This document shows positions 19,685-32,616 of a stretch of DNA of 64,000 nucleotides, piece by piece (within the stretch, counting starts at the first letter, position 1; every line of letters begins with the position of its first letter). The stretch lies in the NCBI RefSeq assembly GCF_030463535.1, contig NC_132880.1, positions 27,478,987-27,542,986 of the forward strand. The letters run 5' to 3'. The DNA comes from Salminus brasiliensis. Taxonomy: Eukaryota > Chordata > Actinopteri > Characiformes > Bryconidae. The notes under the pieces are model-generated. The model worked only from the letters and a program-made list of their open reading frames with translations. It did no database searches and was not told the DNA's origin. Position numbers and translations under genes: made by a program.

Positions 19685-19686
19685 AT
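19685..19686 (+). CDS. vamp1: vamp1 coding exon 1: first two bases of the start codon
   Basis: 'GAG AT|gtaagt' is a consensus donor. The A and T join the G that opens exon 2 to form ATG-TCA (Met-Ser). No other ATG gives an in-frame start to exon 2. Confidence 0.8.
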
Positions 19687-22600
19687 GTAAGTATGCGGAT
19701 TTTTCTCTTTTTCTCCCATCTAAACCAAACACAGATCTGAGAGTATTACAGTGTGTTGATAAAATTATGCTTCATGAATTATGAATTATTAAATAATTAA
19801 GGTTTGACGATTGTTTCCAATGTTAAGTTTTAAACCCTAGCATTTTTTTTTTTTTTTGTAATAAATCTGTTTCCTCATGTCGAGTGTTTGTAATCTACAC
19901 TGAAGATGTGTCTGGTAGTCTGGAAGCTGTAACGTTTTTAGCAAAAAAATAAAAATAAAAAAAAATCATTAGATTGGGCAAATCCGCAGCCTTATGCGTT
20001 TAATCACATAGTTCTGGACTAAAAGCCCCAGAACAGAGAATTACTGCACACGAATGAACTGCTGAATGAAGACGATGCTCATGATTTCTTGGAAGGGAAT
20101 CTATGTGGTTTCTGTGTTTCTTGTAAGAGCATGGGGTCTCCAACTCTGTTGTGGAGAGGTCTATTGATTTTTTGACCAGCAGGGCAAGAAAGACAGCCTA
20201 CTCAGGCCTAAATTAAAAAATGAATGAATTATGAAAAGAATTTTACATAACATCACACAATGTAATATAATAATACAGCACATCAATAAATCTATGGCCA
20301 AATGTAACTAAACAGAAAGACACAAGTATGTTAGTGCCTTTTTTTCTGATCCAAGCCCCTGATTCTTCTGCACAGGTCATCTCCTGCCCCGGATGCTGCT
20401 GCCAGCCCAGGTGCTCCAGAGGGTGAGGGGGGAGCACCCGGCGCCGCCCCAAACCTCACCAGCAATCGCCGCCTCCAGCAAACGCAAGCCCAAGTGGATG
20501 AGGTGAGCACCCTCACTCAAATCAAGAATAAATAAGACTGATTGACAGACTGAAGACGCTGGAGTACAGAGATCCAAACTGAGCGCAAAGAACGTGCCCA
20601 GAAGATATCTGCTGTATTTGATTCAGTATGAATTCAAATAGACAGAGGCGGTAGAACACTCTGCACGTATTGTGTTCGAGCTGCTAACGTGAGTCAGACT
20701 GTGACTCGTACAAAGAAATCAATAAGGTGACATCATTGACAGAAATCCCTTACATTTAACAGCAGAAACATCAAGACTGGGGTATTTATGGCAGCATTAA
20801 GGTTAGCGTTGAAATGTGCATTGGATAAAGATGCTTTATAGTACTGATTCCACCTTGAACGAACCCATCTAGGTGGTGGACATCATGCGTGTGAACGTAG
20901 ACAAGGTTTTGGAGAGGGATCAGAAGCTGTCGGAGCTGGACGACCGTGCCGATGCGCTGCAGGCTGGAGCCTCGCAGTTCGAGAGCAGTGCTGCCAAGCT
21001 GAAAAACAAATACTGGTGGAAAAACTGCAAGGTGGGTCCTGCAAAACACCTTCTAAAAAGTAATGAAAGAAATGCTTGCAGAACTGGAAGCCCCAGCTTG
21101 AAGTACGACCATCAAGTACTATAAAAATATATATGTGCCAGGAGAGATGTTTTGAATGATGCAGTAGAGGAACCTCTAGTGGGTGGTTCTTTAGATAACT
21201 GTTTCTGTAAATGAGATGTAGGACCAAGAATAACCTATTTTAATGTTAAAGAACCGAAACATAATGTATATATTTTAGGGAGAAACTTAAGATTGGTGTG
21301 TTACCATAACATTTTGTGAAGGATTTCACAGTCTTACATAGTTCTGTAAGAAAGAGTATAACATGAATTGGACAGAATTTATATGGAGATTTTGAACTTC
21401 ATTAATTGACCAGTAGGAATGTTGAATGTGAATGACAACCTTAAACCGCCAGAACAAATTCCTTGTGTGTGTGTGAACATACTTGGCCAATATATCTGAT
21501 TCTGATTCTGATGAAAACAAAAAAAGCTGATGGAAATTGGGGATATGAGTCAATATAGGAGACAGCAAAGAAAACGGCAGAGACCTGGTTTAAAGGATTT
21601 AACTAAAAAAAAGCTAAGATCCTTCTCGAACTAGCCTGCAATTACTCCTTCTTTTGTGCCTGTGTCATCCAGTTCTTTCATTAGCAGTGGAGAGAGGTTT
21701 GCTGCTGGAACTGTGTAGGGCATTGCTGACTCAGTGTTGATGCTGGAGCGTTTCTCATTTCGAAATAACCCCAATGCAGCCTGGTCTATAAATCACTAGG
21801 CTAGCAAGCAGTGTCACAGATACAGCATTGCTGGCATATCAAAAGCTTGTCAAATCCAACATTTTCTGTATTTTTTCCGCTGCTATTTGTGTGAACATTG
21901 CATGACAAAGGCTGATGGAAATGCTCCAGAAACCGTTCTTACATTAACATGCATTACATTTTTTTTCACTGAAGTAGTAGAGCGTTGGTTTGAGCAGTGG
22001 TGCTTTTATATTGGTGAGCTAAAATTGTCACTTAATGGCTAAATTGTTTTAATTAATAATACATATGCTGTTTTAGAATTACATTTACAGAATTTAGCAG
22101 AATCTCTTAACCAGAAAAAATGTCCCTATACATGTGAACAGGATAGTGCACTGTTGGTTTAACATAAAGTAAATAAGCTGGTATGATGCATCAGTTATGT
22201 TTGCCATCTAAGCGTAAATGCATGGTGTTTTTACTCTTTACCTCAAATGAATGAGCTGCTTGTGAGGGTACATTCTGGCATGACTATACCCACAACTAAT
22301 TTCTTTGGGCACTGACGGTTTGCGGCTTGAGAGTGATTTTCCGGGGCTTGGTTATGAATTTTACGTGCCTTATGTTTAGGGAAGTGCAACCTTAATGAGT
22401 AAAACTCACTCTGGCACCATCTATTTGCATATTCTGCATTCCCCCCTGACTCACCATTAGTGTGTAGTCATTCCTCACAGGATACACCCCCTTATGCGTT
22501 CACTTGTAATCTATATTGCGTTGTACTTGCCTGCCCTCAGTGCGGAAGGTCACATTTACTGCTGCTGAGTGTGGCTTTATGTTGGCTGAATGTTACAGTG

Positions 22601-22702
22601 TCCCCTAATGCAGAATTATGCCATCAGCATTTGTCAAGATGGTAATTGTTAATATGTTAATAATTAGAAGTCTATTTAAGTTTAGTTGATGAACACAAGT
22701 AA

Positions 22703-22754
<52 letters not shown>

Positions 22755-25700
22755 TGTGTCCAAAGGAAGCTATAAGCTTACTTCCAAATAAAAAAGTCAG
22801 TATGAATACCTAGGTAAAACATTACTTAACAGCTAGATACATACACTACACTATATCAAGTACATTAAAGTACGGCATATACGTGTAATCACAAGCATTA
22901 ATAGATGCAAGATTAGTGCTACATTAAGTGGTCGTAAGGTCTTGAAAGAGCTGGGTCAGTATTTGAGGACAGCAAGTGACTCAGCTGTTAGGACATTAAT
23001 TGGAAGACCAGTCATGGGGGGAGTTACAGTAGTCAATGAAATCATGAGGATCCTGGATGGCCTCCCTAAAGAGAAAGGGTCAAAGTCTCTGAACGTTACT
23101 GAGGAAAAATCTGTCTGACCGAAACAGCTAAGGCCAAGGCTTTGGGTTCCTGAAGCTGGAGTTACCAGGGGGTTCTTGATAGAAATGGCAAGACTGAAGA
23201 GAAGGGACAGGATGAACTTGTGATTGACTGTATCAAATGTTGCAGATGGATCAAGAAGATTAAGAAGAGGCAAGAAAAGAGAGATACTGGTCCGTAGTTG
23301 TTGATGTTGTAGTTGAGAATGTGGGCGTCTTAAAGATGCAGACCACTCTGGCAGTCTGAAAGGGCAGAAAGTGCAAGACCTCAGGACAAGGAGCAGTTTA
23401 AGGGTGGTGAAAGAAAGAAAGGTCTTAAACTACTGTCTTGAACAGCATTAATGGATCAGAAAGGTGGTTGGGTTATTAGAAGTGTGAAGCCATAGCCATA
23501 GAGACATAGTCTGTGAAAAAAGGGTCAGAAGAAGTCGAAGAGGCTATCTGGTGGAAAGAGTGGAGACCGAAGGAAAGGACTGGGAACTTGTTGACCTCCT
23601 CTTCGAAGAAAGTGGCAGTGTAGGTTGTGGCGAGTGGTGGAATAACTTGCGGAGGAGGTGCATGCAGGAAGAGCAGAGAGGGAGAGCGTGTAGGATAAAG
23701 AGTGATTATCAAAAACGTTGAGAGGAGCTACTGTTAGATCTAAAGCTGGGACAGGTCTGGTGAAGGTCAAGTTCAATGTGTTGCCTGCTTTGTGCATTGG
23801 AGGTGAGATCAAAAGATGAGACCAACGAAAGCAACTGTGGTTTATCTGATGGAAGGTTAAAGTCGCAGAGGAGAATAAGCGGGGTCTTCTCATAAAGGAA
23901 ACCACCCAGAAGCATGTCAAACCAGTTCATCAATGTAGTTGCTTGAAAAAATAAAAATTAACAATATGGACCGTGGAAAGATACTAACAGCAACAGTGCT
24001 CAAAAGAGGTATGTCATGCTAGTGCTACCATCATTGCCAATTCCTCATGGGGTATGGGAAAGGCAATGGCAGAGCTGTAGAGTTCTCAGAGTGATCCACG
24101 TCTAAGGTAGAGCCAGGAAGTTGATTGAGTGATTGAACTCTGCTTTCTGAACTGCAGACTGGCATTTCCAGAGTCTTGGCCTGAGATTGTTCTGAATGAG
24201 TGGGCTAGATAAGGTCACTGGCATTTTGGTTTCTGCGTCAGAGTCTTTGAATGCTATAAGACGGCATTGAGAAGCACAGGTTGGAAGCAAGTGATACAAG
24301 GGTCTGATGTCTAAAAAAGACAAGCAATTATTCTAGCATTGAACCTGCTAATGAGCACCAAGCTGTAGGCTTACCAAGACAGACAAGAGCTTTTCTCAGG
24401 ATCTAGCAAAACACTATATTAGAAACCAGCAACCAAACAGGAGAAAGCCTTCTCCAAAACAATGCTTCTCAACCCAGTCAACTGTTACCCCACATGGTTT
24501 AGTTTTTTGCCCTCAACCCAACTTCATCCAGCTAATAATATGAAGCATCTGAGGGTAGATTTAAAAACCACTGTTCTATAACCTAGATAAAAACTTGATG
24601 CAAGGTTTACCAATATCCTTTCCTCAGGTTGGGGACATCTTCCCCAGAAAATGGGCGAACATGCCCCTTTTAAAGATTTTGTCTTTTCTCCTAACTGGGA
24701 ATAGTTAAAGGAAACTATTTAAAGGCTCTGATGCTAGTTCCAGTCCTTTTAACTGAATGTTTCTGCTCTCCTAGTCATGGTGGCCATCTTGTGTGAGTCA
24801 GTGATGATGGTGTATTTGGCTCAGCTCCACTCTGTCAGCCTCACTTTACATATTACATTTTTATCCCTTCATCCAGCTCTCTGTCAATCCTTCCCTCAGT
24901 ATAAATTTATAACTCCCCCACCCCTCTCTCTCTCTCCTTCCTCTTCTCTTGTTCCCACCCCCACTGCCTTTTTTGCCCAGATGGCTGAACAAACTCGTAT
25001 CCAATCCTGTAGCAGGACAGCGGTGGGGGGGAGGGCGTTTCTAGCCTCAATCTGGATTACAGCACGACTGGATTAAAACCCAGCTGTGACTCGTGATGTA
25101 ACCGCCACTAATAATAATCCCTCCCCTCTCTTGCTTTCTCTCTTGTTCCTGCACAAGCTACCTCTCCTTTTTCCTCTTGGTCCCTTTTTCCACCCACTCC
25201 GTTTATGTATTTAAAATATAGTAACCTCACACTCTGTGTTTGGACCCACCAGGCCCGCCACTTTGCATCATTTTTATTTTTATTTTTTGTTTTGATTTAT
25301 TTCGCAGAATTTCTGCTGCACCCTTGATATTGTGTGCATTGTTGCAGTGTTAGGTATGCTCAGCTAAATGCAAATATTAAATCATATTTGAGGACTTTTT
25401 TCATATGACCTTCTTGGAAAACTCAATATACTTTCGTTATTGCTGAGCATCGTTTCAGGTATACCATGATATTGACTTACTACTGCTGTTGAATGATATT
25501 TCTGTTGATATATTTGATAAATGAGTACATCAATATCTAGCTCTAATTTATTTTAAAAGCTCCTCAGAATCAAATGGTACTTGAAATAAGGGTACTTCTT
25601 CCACAAAGGCTGACGTGTTGTAATCATAATAGACCAATTGTAAAATGTAGCTGTGTTCTCTATAGGTCACTATCTTTCATCTGTGTAAACCTGGAGCTCC

Positions 25701-26382
25701 CAGAGCACAAGGATAGAATACTTTAACAGCATACTTTACATACTTTTTAACAGAGTACTTTATTACTTAAAATAGAGTAATAACCATAGAAAATACTGTA
25801 AAAAATATTTTACAATAATCATTTTGAGGGTCAGTCTTTAAAAATATAACGCAGTTGAAAATATCAATGTGTAATTTTAAATCCAGACCACTCTGATGAC
25901 CTTTCAGGGGGTTACCTACTTTCTCAAGGTGCTGTGTATAACTTACTGTGAGAGCTAGGTAAAAGAACAGCCTGGAAAGGTTAGCTGTAATGAGAAGTTA
26001 CAACAAAAGCTTCTTAAAGTAAACAATAAGGGAAGTCCAGAACCTCCTCCTATGTAAACCTATGTAAAAAAAAAAAAAACATTAATTTACAGATGAATAA
26101 AAAACATTGCAGATGTTATGTAGGTAAAATAGATATTTCCAGTTTGACATCATATTTATTTAAATAATAAAAACTCTATTTAGTCATGATGCACATACTT
26201 TCATGAATTTAAGTTTGAAGGCTTGGTTTATTCAAACAACACAGAATTATTTGGAATTCATGGTGTTTCCATCATTTAAAAAGGGGAGGTGCCGGATATA
26301 AAATATTAGTGTTTTATTGCTCAGGTTTGGTTGGATAAAGTAGCAATGTGCAGGTTGCTTATATGAAAATATTAATTTGATA

Positions 26383-26461
<79 letters not shown>

Positions 26462-26775
26462 GATAATTAGATATATAGCTTTTCTCACCCCTGCCAATTC
26501 ATATACCGGTTTCTATCTGCTTTTAAATAAACCATCTAATACAAACAAGCTATGTCAGGAGTACTTATCATAGCATACCAGTACAGTACAGGGAAAGCAG
26601 AGGTTAACTTACTTTTTCAGCACAAACCTTTATATCATCTCATAACTTAATAACCTTATATATTTAGAAAATATTGTGAGATTGATTTTTTAATAAATGA
26701 TAGCCGGCACTTATTATTGGTGTCTTATGTATCTCTAAAATGGCAACTTTATCAGAGAAGGAAATAACTTTAATG

Positions 26776-26806
<31 letters not shown>

Positions 26807-29678
26807 ACACTCCTTAGAGTTGACTCACAACTGAGAGTTGACTCGTCAAATACACCATTACTGTAACCAAGCAACAACTACAAAAATGTCAAATGTAATT
26901 TAATTACTTTGATCTACACCTAAACCTGTCCTTAACCTCTACCTTAGTCTACACTTGAACTTAGCCTTAACCACCAACCTAATCTACACCTAAACTTCAC
27001 CTACACCTGAATCTAAACCTAACCTTATATTAACCTTAACATTGGGTTCATCGGGTTCAGAAGATTCTTCTGTAATTTAATTATTTTAGGCTACCGCTGT
27101 AATTAATTGAGTTTCAGTCAATGACTCAGTCCTTCCCCTGCTCCCTAGGGTCTGTTGAAGTGAATAAAATTCTAACTTCATGGTGGAAACGACAGTAGTG
27201 ATTACATTGCTGAACTTCAGGGAAGTTGCTCACAGATTTATTGATGTATGATACAGTAGAAGGAATACAACTAAATCACTTGGACCGAGACTGAGTCTTT
27301 TTGGACCACTAAAAAAAAAACATAATAATTTTGAAAAATTTGGAACTAGCTCAAGATTTATTGTGTATATGATGCAGTTGTTCTCTGTATATGAATGAAA
27401 AATGATGAGTGTAAATGATCTGGCTTTTTCTTTTCTGTAGATGATGATCATGATGGGGGTTATTGGAGTCATCCTGATGGGCATTGTTTTCAGTGAGTAA
27501 ACCTTAACTACATAACCCACAGTGAACATACAGTATGTCGTGTCTCCTAATCATATCATAAATACATGCATGTGGAGTGGCATGCAAAAGTTTAGGCACC
27601 CCTGGTCAAAACATCTGTTACCATGAAAAGCTCAGCGGGTAAATGCTTTTAGAATTTAAGCAATATTATTTTTTTTTTTTTTTCCAACCTCTACTTTAAA
27701 AATAATCAAAAAAGGGAAAGGGTCCGAAGCAAACTTAGAACCCACCATGGTCAGTACTTAGTAACATCCCCTTTGGCAGGTATCAAAGCTTTGTTAGCAG
27801 TCGTTCAGTACTTTTACTGGGCCATCTAAGATGCACTGCTCCAGTCAGTGTTTTGCTTTCAGTGTTTGGCTCTGGGGACTCTGAGAGCCATGGTACAACC
27901 TTTGCTACTGGCTGCAACATGAACCCAAAGCATGATCAATTCACCTGCTTAGTTTAGCTGTGGCCCAAAAGTTTGATTTCAACTTCATCAGTCCACAGGC
28001 ACCAGACTTGTTCCTTTAAAAAAATCTGATGCTGAATTTTGTGGTGAGGATACTCTTCCGTGAAAGTTATATTTGTGCAGGTGTCACTGCTCAGTGGTAT
28101 GCAAAATCTTCCTCAAGGTCTTTTGCAGTCAACGTGTTTTTTACAGCCTCTCTAGCAAGCCAAACTATTTGACCTTCACCATTCTTGCTAACCACCATTT
28201 CTCAATTAAATCACAAACTGAGGAAACGGCTATCTGAAAAAGCTTTGCTATTTTCTTATAGCCTTCTCCTGCTTTTCAGGCATCAATTATATTAATTTTA
28301 GAGTGCTAGAACGCTGCATAGAGGGGGCAAGGCAGCTACTTATTGGGACAGGATTTGAGAAGTCAGGCGTTTTGATAAGCTTTCAATTCTACATGACCTG
28401 ACCTTTCCTAACAGTGATTGTGAACAAGCCCCCAGTGATAACAAGCTCTCCAAGATCTGTAACCTTGGTGAAAATTATTTGAGAGCTCAAATCTCTCAGG
28501 GTACTCAAACCTTTGCATTGTGCTTTTTTCCTTTTTTCTTATTCACAGTAACAGATATTTTGAACAGGGGTGCGTAAAGTATATAAAACACTAATAGGAC
28601 AAAAGTATTGGGACACCTATGTATTCATTGTTTCTTTTGAAATCAAGGATTTTAAAAAAGAGTTTCTCATGCTTTTGTCAGAGTAACTGTCTCAACTGCC
28701 CAGGGAAGGCTTTCTACTAGATTTTGGAGCATTGCTGTGAGGATTTGATTGCAGCTCACGCCTTTCATCAGGCATGGTGACAATAGGTTCATGTTTATCT
28801 GCTCCAGAGAGTCCTATTGGCAGTACTCCTCTACAGGGTCCAGCTGAGGGTGACGGTTTGGGTCTTCTTTCAGACCAATGGTCAAATTAGCTACACCTTC
28901 AAATAAGTTACTGTACTGTAGAAGGATATAGGTACAAAAGAGCTATACAATGGAACTCAAAATGCAAAAGGGATATAACAAATGAGAAAAACTGATTTTA
29001 AACTCATGCTATAGCTTCAGTTATTGCATATAAAATATTATATGTTTAATATAGATGTAGTAGGTAAATATGCAAATCATTTCTTTTAACATAAAGAAAG
29101 TTAAATATTATACTTAGTGTTGTTTTTGGATCGCTGGTCATGCTGCAAGCCATCAGCAGCCAAGGCCCAGAGAGCAGTTGCTCTCTCCAGGGTGGGTACA
29201 TAGTGCTTTCTTCCCACATCACTCCAGTGCAGTGCTGGCCTGCACCAGTGTCCATTGGCCAATGCATCAGAGCTGGGTACCTGGTTTCCTCAGAGTGCAT
29301 CGGTGGTCCGGTAATGTTGCATCGGCGGCAGTTTGGGAAAAGAGGTGATGGAAGGCTGCGCATGTGTCATAGGAAGCATGTGTCGGTCTTCACCCACCCA
29401 GTGTCAAGAGCATTGTACGTGATAGGGGACAATATGTATGGCTTGAGTACTTGGTGATCCAGATTGGGCTTTAAGAAATAATAAAAATAATTTTAATGAA
29501 AATGATGTGACCTGCCAGGCTGAAGCTTTAATTAATGTAATAATTTAAGAAACAAAAGCTATTTGGTAAAAATGACTGTCTGACTATACTCAAATCTTCT
29601 TATTTTGGTTCAGTAATTATTTGGCTTTCTTACGTAGTCTCTCCTCATCTTTTCTCCACAGTGTATTTCTACTACTGA
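19685..29678 (+). CDS. vamp1: Vesicle-associated membrane protein 1 (synaptobrevin 1), 5 exons
   Basis: The coding exons are 19685-19686, 20376-20502, 20873-21031, 27441-27492 and 29662-29678. They join to 357 bases, 118 residues plus stop. Residues 1-30 are a Pro/Ala/Gly-rich variable region. Residues about 31-93 are the R-SNARE motif ([13 protein letters not shown], then [19 protein letters not shown]), with the ionic-layer Arg at about 58. The juxtamembrane YWWKNCK follows, and the membrane anchor spans about 97-118 and ends MYFYY. VAMP1 sits in synaptic vesicles and pairs with syntaxin and SNAP-25 for Ca-triggered fusion. The KNCK (not KNMK) before the anchor and the iffo1 neighbour favour vamp1 over vamp2. 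The exon 4 donor falls after coding base 340, the same place as in human VAMP1 from memory. Confidence 0.95.
20376..20502 (+). CDS. vamp1: vamp1 coding exon 2
   Basis: The acceptor is 'ttctgcacag' and the donor 'GAG|gtgagc'. It completes the start codon and encodes [19 protein letters not shown], then [20 protein letters not shown] and VDE. Confidence 0.95.
20873..21031 (+). CDS. vamp1: vamp1 coding exon 3 (SNARE motif)
   Basis: Fifty-three whole codons from VVDIMRVN to KYWWKNCK. The acceptor is 'cccatctag' and the donor 'AAG|gtgggt'. It is almost identical to the vertebrate VAMP1/2 core. Confidence 0.97.
22708..22752. repeat. (AT)n microsatellite
   Basis: Uninterrupted TA dinucleotides. 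Confidence 0.95.
22930..24330 (-). mobile_element. Degraded LINE (L2/CR1/Rex-like) with internal deletions
   Basis: On the minus strand, in order: a leader like [14 protein letters not shown] (near 24180); an endonuclease piece with [14 protein letters not shown] (near 23890) and [15 protein letters not shown] (near 23730); a reverse-transcriptase piece with [13 protein letters not shown] (near 23250); and a C-terminal piece with [10 protein letters not shown] (near 22980). Frames shift between pieces and much of the reverse transcriptase is missing. Confidence 0.75.
26385..26457. repeat. (AT)n microsatellite
   Basis: About 70 bp of AT dinucleotides. Confidence 0.95.
26768..26808. repeat. 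(AT)n microsatellite, short
   Basis: AT run with a few C interruptions. Confidence 0.85.
26915..27040. repeat. Degenerate CCTAAA/CTACACC-type tandem repeat
   Basis: Repeated variants of 'ctacacctaaac', 'cttaacc' and 'aacctaacctt' run for about 125 bp, with no exact period. Confidence 0.5.
27441..27492 (+). CDS. vamp1: vamp1 coding exon 4 (membrane anchor)
   Basis: The acceptor is 'ttttctgtag' and the donor 'TTTTCA|gtgagt'. It encodes [17 protein letters not shown] plus one base. It ends at coding base 340. Confidence 0.93.
27578..28576 (-). mobile_element. Tc1-like transposon remnant, about 1 kb
   Basis: The left end 'aaaagtttaggcacccctgg' is mirrored by the right end 'caggggtgcgtaaa'. A second paired block ('aaacatctgttacc', 'gtaacagatatttt') lies inside. 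The minus-strand transposase is decayed. It lies in vamp1 intron 4. Confidence 0.7.
28590..28930 (+). repeat. Dispersed DNA element, copy in vamp1 intron 4
   Basis: It starts 'acaaaagtattgggacac'. 'cagggaaggctttctactag' is the reverse complement of a segment at 38826-38860, so the two copies have opposite orientation. No coding capacity is seen. Confidence 0.6.
29100..29490. repeat. GC-richer insert, probably an unclassified repeat
   Basis: A segment of about 350 bp has clearly higher GC than the intron around it and no splice-bounded exon. No tRNA-type box pair or terminal repeat could be supported. Confidence 0.3.
29662..29678 (+). CDS. vamp1: vamp1 coding exon 5
   Basis: The acceptor is 'tttctccacag'. 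It completes a Met codon and adds Tyr-Phe-Tyr-Tyr and TGA. This matches the short last exon of vertebrate VAMP genes, whose tails end YF-x-T or similar. Confidence 0.9.
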
Positions 29679-31117
29679 CTTGGCCTCTCTGTATACAAGG
29701 ACGTGAGCTATTCTGCCAAGGGTGCAGACGCTTTGTGTGACTTCCACCATGCCTTGTCCTCACCTCAGCCCTTCTCCCAAAGGATGCCTTTCATCTGAAT
29801 CCGCAGCACGTGTGTAGCCGTCAGCGCAGTGCCTCTTCCACATTTCCTCCTTTCAGCGTGGCCAAATTCCTTCATACCTCTCTCTGAGTGCTCCTCTTTC
29901 CCAGTGTCTGTCCTTGTTGTGGGCTTTTCCCCTGCTGTTATAGCTTTGTTACTGAACTGTCTGTGTTTTTCATACTGCTTCAAGGGGGCTAAAGTAAGCG
30001 ATTCAGGTGTGTCCCAGTCGCCCTTACTGGGCAACGATCAAAATGAAACCAAATTATTCATTTAAAAAAAACTCAAATTAGAAAAGAGGATTCGGAAGAT
30101 ATAGATGTACTGCTGGATTATGTGGATATGTATGTGTGGCTTATAGGTTATAAGTACAGGAGAAACAACAATCAGTGACTGTTTTTAATTCTGTTTAGAA
30201 GTGATGAGCCAGTAAGACCTGTAAAAAAAAGATTTTACTGGCACTTAAAGGAACTAAATTTCACTTTATTCTCCATTACACTATTACCTGTGTGGTCCAG
30301 TCTCATGTTATGTTTCTAGCAGATTGCCTTTCACCATTGTCGAATCCTCGAATCCTTCAAATTTACAGCATGAATGGGTTTACACTGAGAAGATGATAAT
30401 ATTCTCAAAGCATTGTAGAGTGGCTCTGTTTGGCTGGCTTCTCAGTGCATAGTGCTGGTAGATGGGGGGAGATATGTTCCAAATTCAACACGCAAACTGA
30501 GTTAATTTGTGAACCATGACCCTGAGCTATGCAAAAGTACCAAGTACTTTGACAACACTGTACGATGTTGAATGTACAAAAGTGATTTATAAACTTTCTA
30601 CGTTTATAAAATGAGCATGAGAGCATTTTAGCTAACAGGAGGAGACGCAGGAAGATTCTCTTTATTTAAGACCTATAAAACCTGAGAATTGTAGTTAAGT
30701 TGATTTTACATTCTCGCTGTTTTTCAAAAAAGAAAAATTCAAAACAAAAAAGTGGTTTGTTATTTTTTTTCCTATGAATCTCGGAAGTAAGATTACAGTA
30801 TGGCAAAGGCTTCACAGATGCCAGATAGGGTTACATGATTAGATTCACTGAAATGGATGGGAAAAAAAATCTCATCTCCACCTCGACTCGTTCATGAAGT
30901 TGTAAAAAGCCATGCCAGTCAGATAGGCTGGTAATGCCATATTTGGACCCTCCAAGAATCCAATCTGTATGATCAGTGGATACGGTGGAAGTTGGGTACA
31001 ATAGTAGCAAATTCCATAAACCAGTGATGATTAATGTCAATGATCATCACAAATATTTAGCCCTAACTTGGAAGACGGCACATTGCTGATTTACATGCAA
31101 GTTGTGCCATAAGGCTC

Positions 31118-31123
31118 AATAAA
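31118..31123 (+). terminator. vamp1: Candidate polyadenylation signal (proximal)
   Basis: AATAAA about 1.4 kb after the stop codon. Confidence 0.35.
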
Positions 31124-31392
31124 AAGCTTTAGTGAACAGACAAGTCGAGACAATGTTATTGCTCCTCCAGGATTTAAAGAATTTTGATCAATAAATGCCC
31201 AAATCAAGCAGAACTGCACTACGCTGCCCCCGGAATTTCATTCAACATCCATCATTCAGGTGGCAAATCCTATGCAGGCCAGTGAATGTAATTTTACCTA
31301 ATACCAAAACATTTAGTGGCAAAGAGTCAGGGATTTTCTGTGGTATGTTTGGTCTTTAACAGCATGTCATTTGCCCATCTTGTGCTGATTCT

Positions 31393-31398
31393 AATAAA
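31393..31398 (+). terminator. vamp1: Candidate polyadenylation signal (distal)
   Basis: AATAAA followed within 15-40 bases by a GT/T-rich stretch ('tgtgcttgcctgctc', 'cttttttcc'). This is the better of the two candidates. Confidence 0.5.
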
Positions 31399-32502
31399 CT
31401 GATGAAAATGTGCTTGCCTGCTCTCTGCTTTTTTCCTGGACATGGTCTGTTTACAGTTTAATAAGACTTTGTTGTAATTGCATTATCTATCATCAAGTAG
31501 AATTGCTCAGATGTGCATATGTCTGTCCGTTTTGGATGGCAAAGGGATCATCAAGTGGAATGTGGTATATGATGTCAGTGAGTGTGAATCACTTCATGGC
31601 AGTCAGCATGAGTAGACAGCGGAGTGTACACTGATTTAATACATATTTCTCTTTATTGCAATGATGTAGATGTTTAACATTGTAAGGGCTGTTACAGCAA
31701 ACATTATCATATCTTTAACTGGCCAGGATGTTAACTGCCAGCCATAATTACCACCAAACTAAGCCGTTGTGCCATAACTAGCCGTAATTCCAGCATCAGT
31801 GGAAACATACTGGTTTGTTTTCTTTGCTGTTTTAGTGAAATACATCAATCCACTTTCCAAAATTAAATGAAGATCCACAACAAGACGTTACACGTTTAAC
31901 ATTTAGTCATTTAGATTCTTTAACCCCTATTAATTGAGGATTTGCTCGTTCAGTGTTTTGCAGTCATTTTTTTTTTTTTTTTTTTTATAGAACGGGGAAA
32001 TAAAACCACCATGTGGTCTGATCACAAATTATAGACAAATAATATATAACCAAACTAATAAGATATATACGTGTATATATACAGTATTTATATATAGTAT
32101 TTATACATTTATGCAATTTTTACACAAGGCAGGGACCTTAAAACACATAAAACACAAGGGAAGATGAAAGATCAAAATCTGCATTTTAATTTTAGTTCTT
32201 TTTTATTAATTATTCACATATTTCACAGTTTTGCCAACTGGTCAATAAGCTATTCTTCTGTATTAATAGGACTGTCTAGAACACTGTCTACAGAAAATGT
32301 GAAGTCTAGCTAAATGAAGCACAACAACTTGATTGAACATGATTATTTTATTAAGATAAAGTAACATCTCAAGAGATACAAGATCTCACATTAAACAGCC
32401 TCTAATGGTTACTAGTACAGATTAATATCTAAATCAAACATCTACAAAGTCAATGCTAGAGTAAAAGAGGAGTCTACACACTTATGGCATACTCAAGTAG
32501 AC

Positions 32503-32616
32503 TACACAAAAAAAAAAAAAAGAAAAGGGAAGAAAAAAAAAAAAGAGAAAAGCATCAGGTCAGTACTTTTAGGGAAAGGGGGAGAAAAAAAAAAAAAAAA
32601 AAAAAAAAAAAAAGCA
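32503..32616. repeat. A-rich and AAG-rich low complexity
   Basis: Three purine blocks, the last more than 30 A residues. Confidence 0.9.

Larger units (their letters stand above)
21032..27440 (+). other. vamp1 intron 3 (6.4 kb)
   Basis: It contains three AT microsatellites, a minus-strand LINE relic (22930-24330) and a CCTAA-like degenerate repeat. A GC-richer, pyrimidine-rich stretch (24880-25200) has no open exon. The stretches 21050-22700 and 25250-26380 show nothing recognisable. Confidence 0.7.
29679..31420 (+). other. vamp1: vamp1 3' UTR (proposed extent)
   Basis: No open frame or repeat. It ends just after the polyadenylation signal at 31393. Confidence 0.5.

Noticed and set aside
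20243..20577. Minus-strand frames opposite vamp1 exon 2
   Set aside because: Antisense shadows of a GC-rich coding exon.
29046..29457. Frames of 105 codons on both strands
   Set aside because: They lie in a GC-richer repeat-like insert. Both strands are open to a similar degree and no domain is seen.
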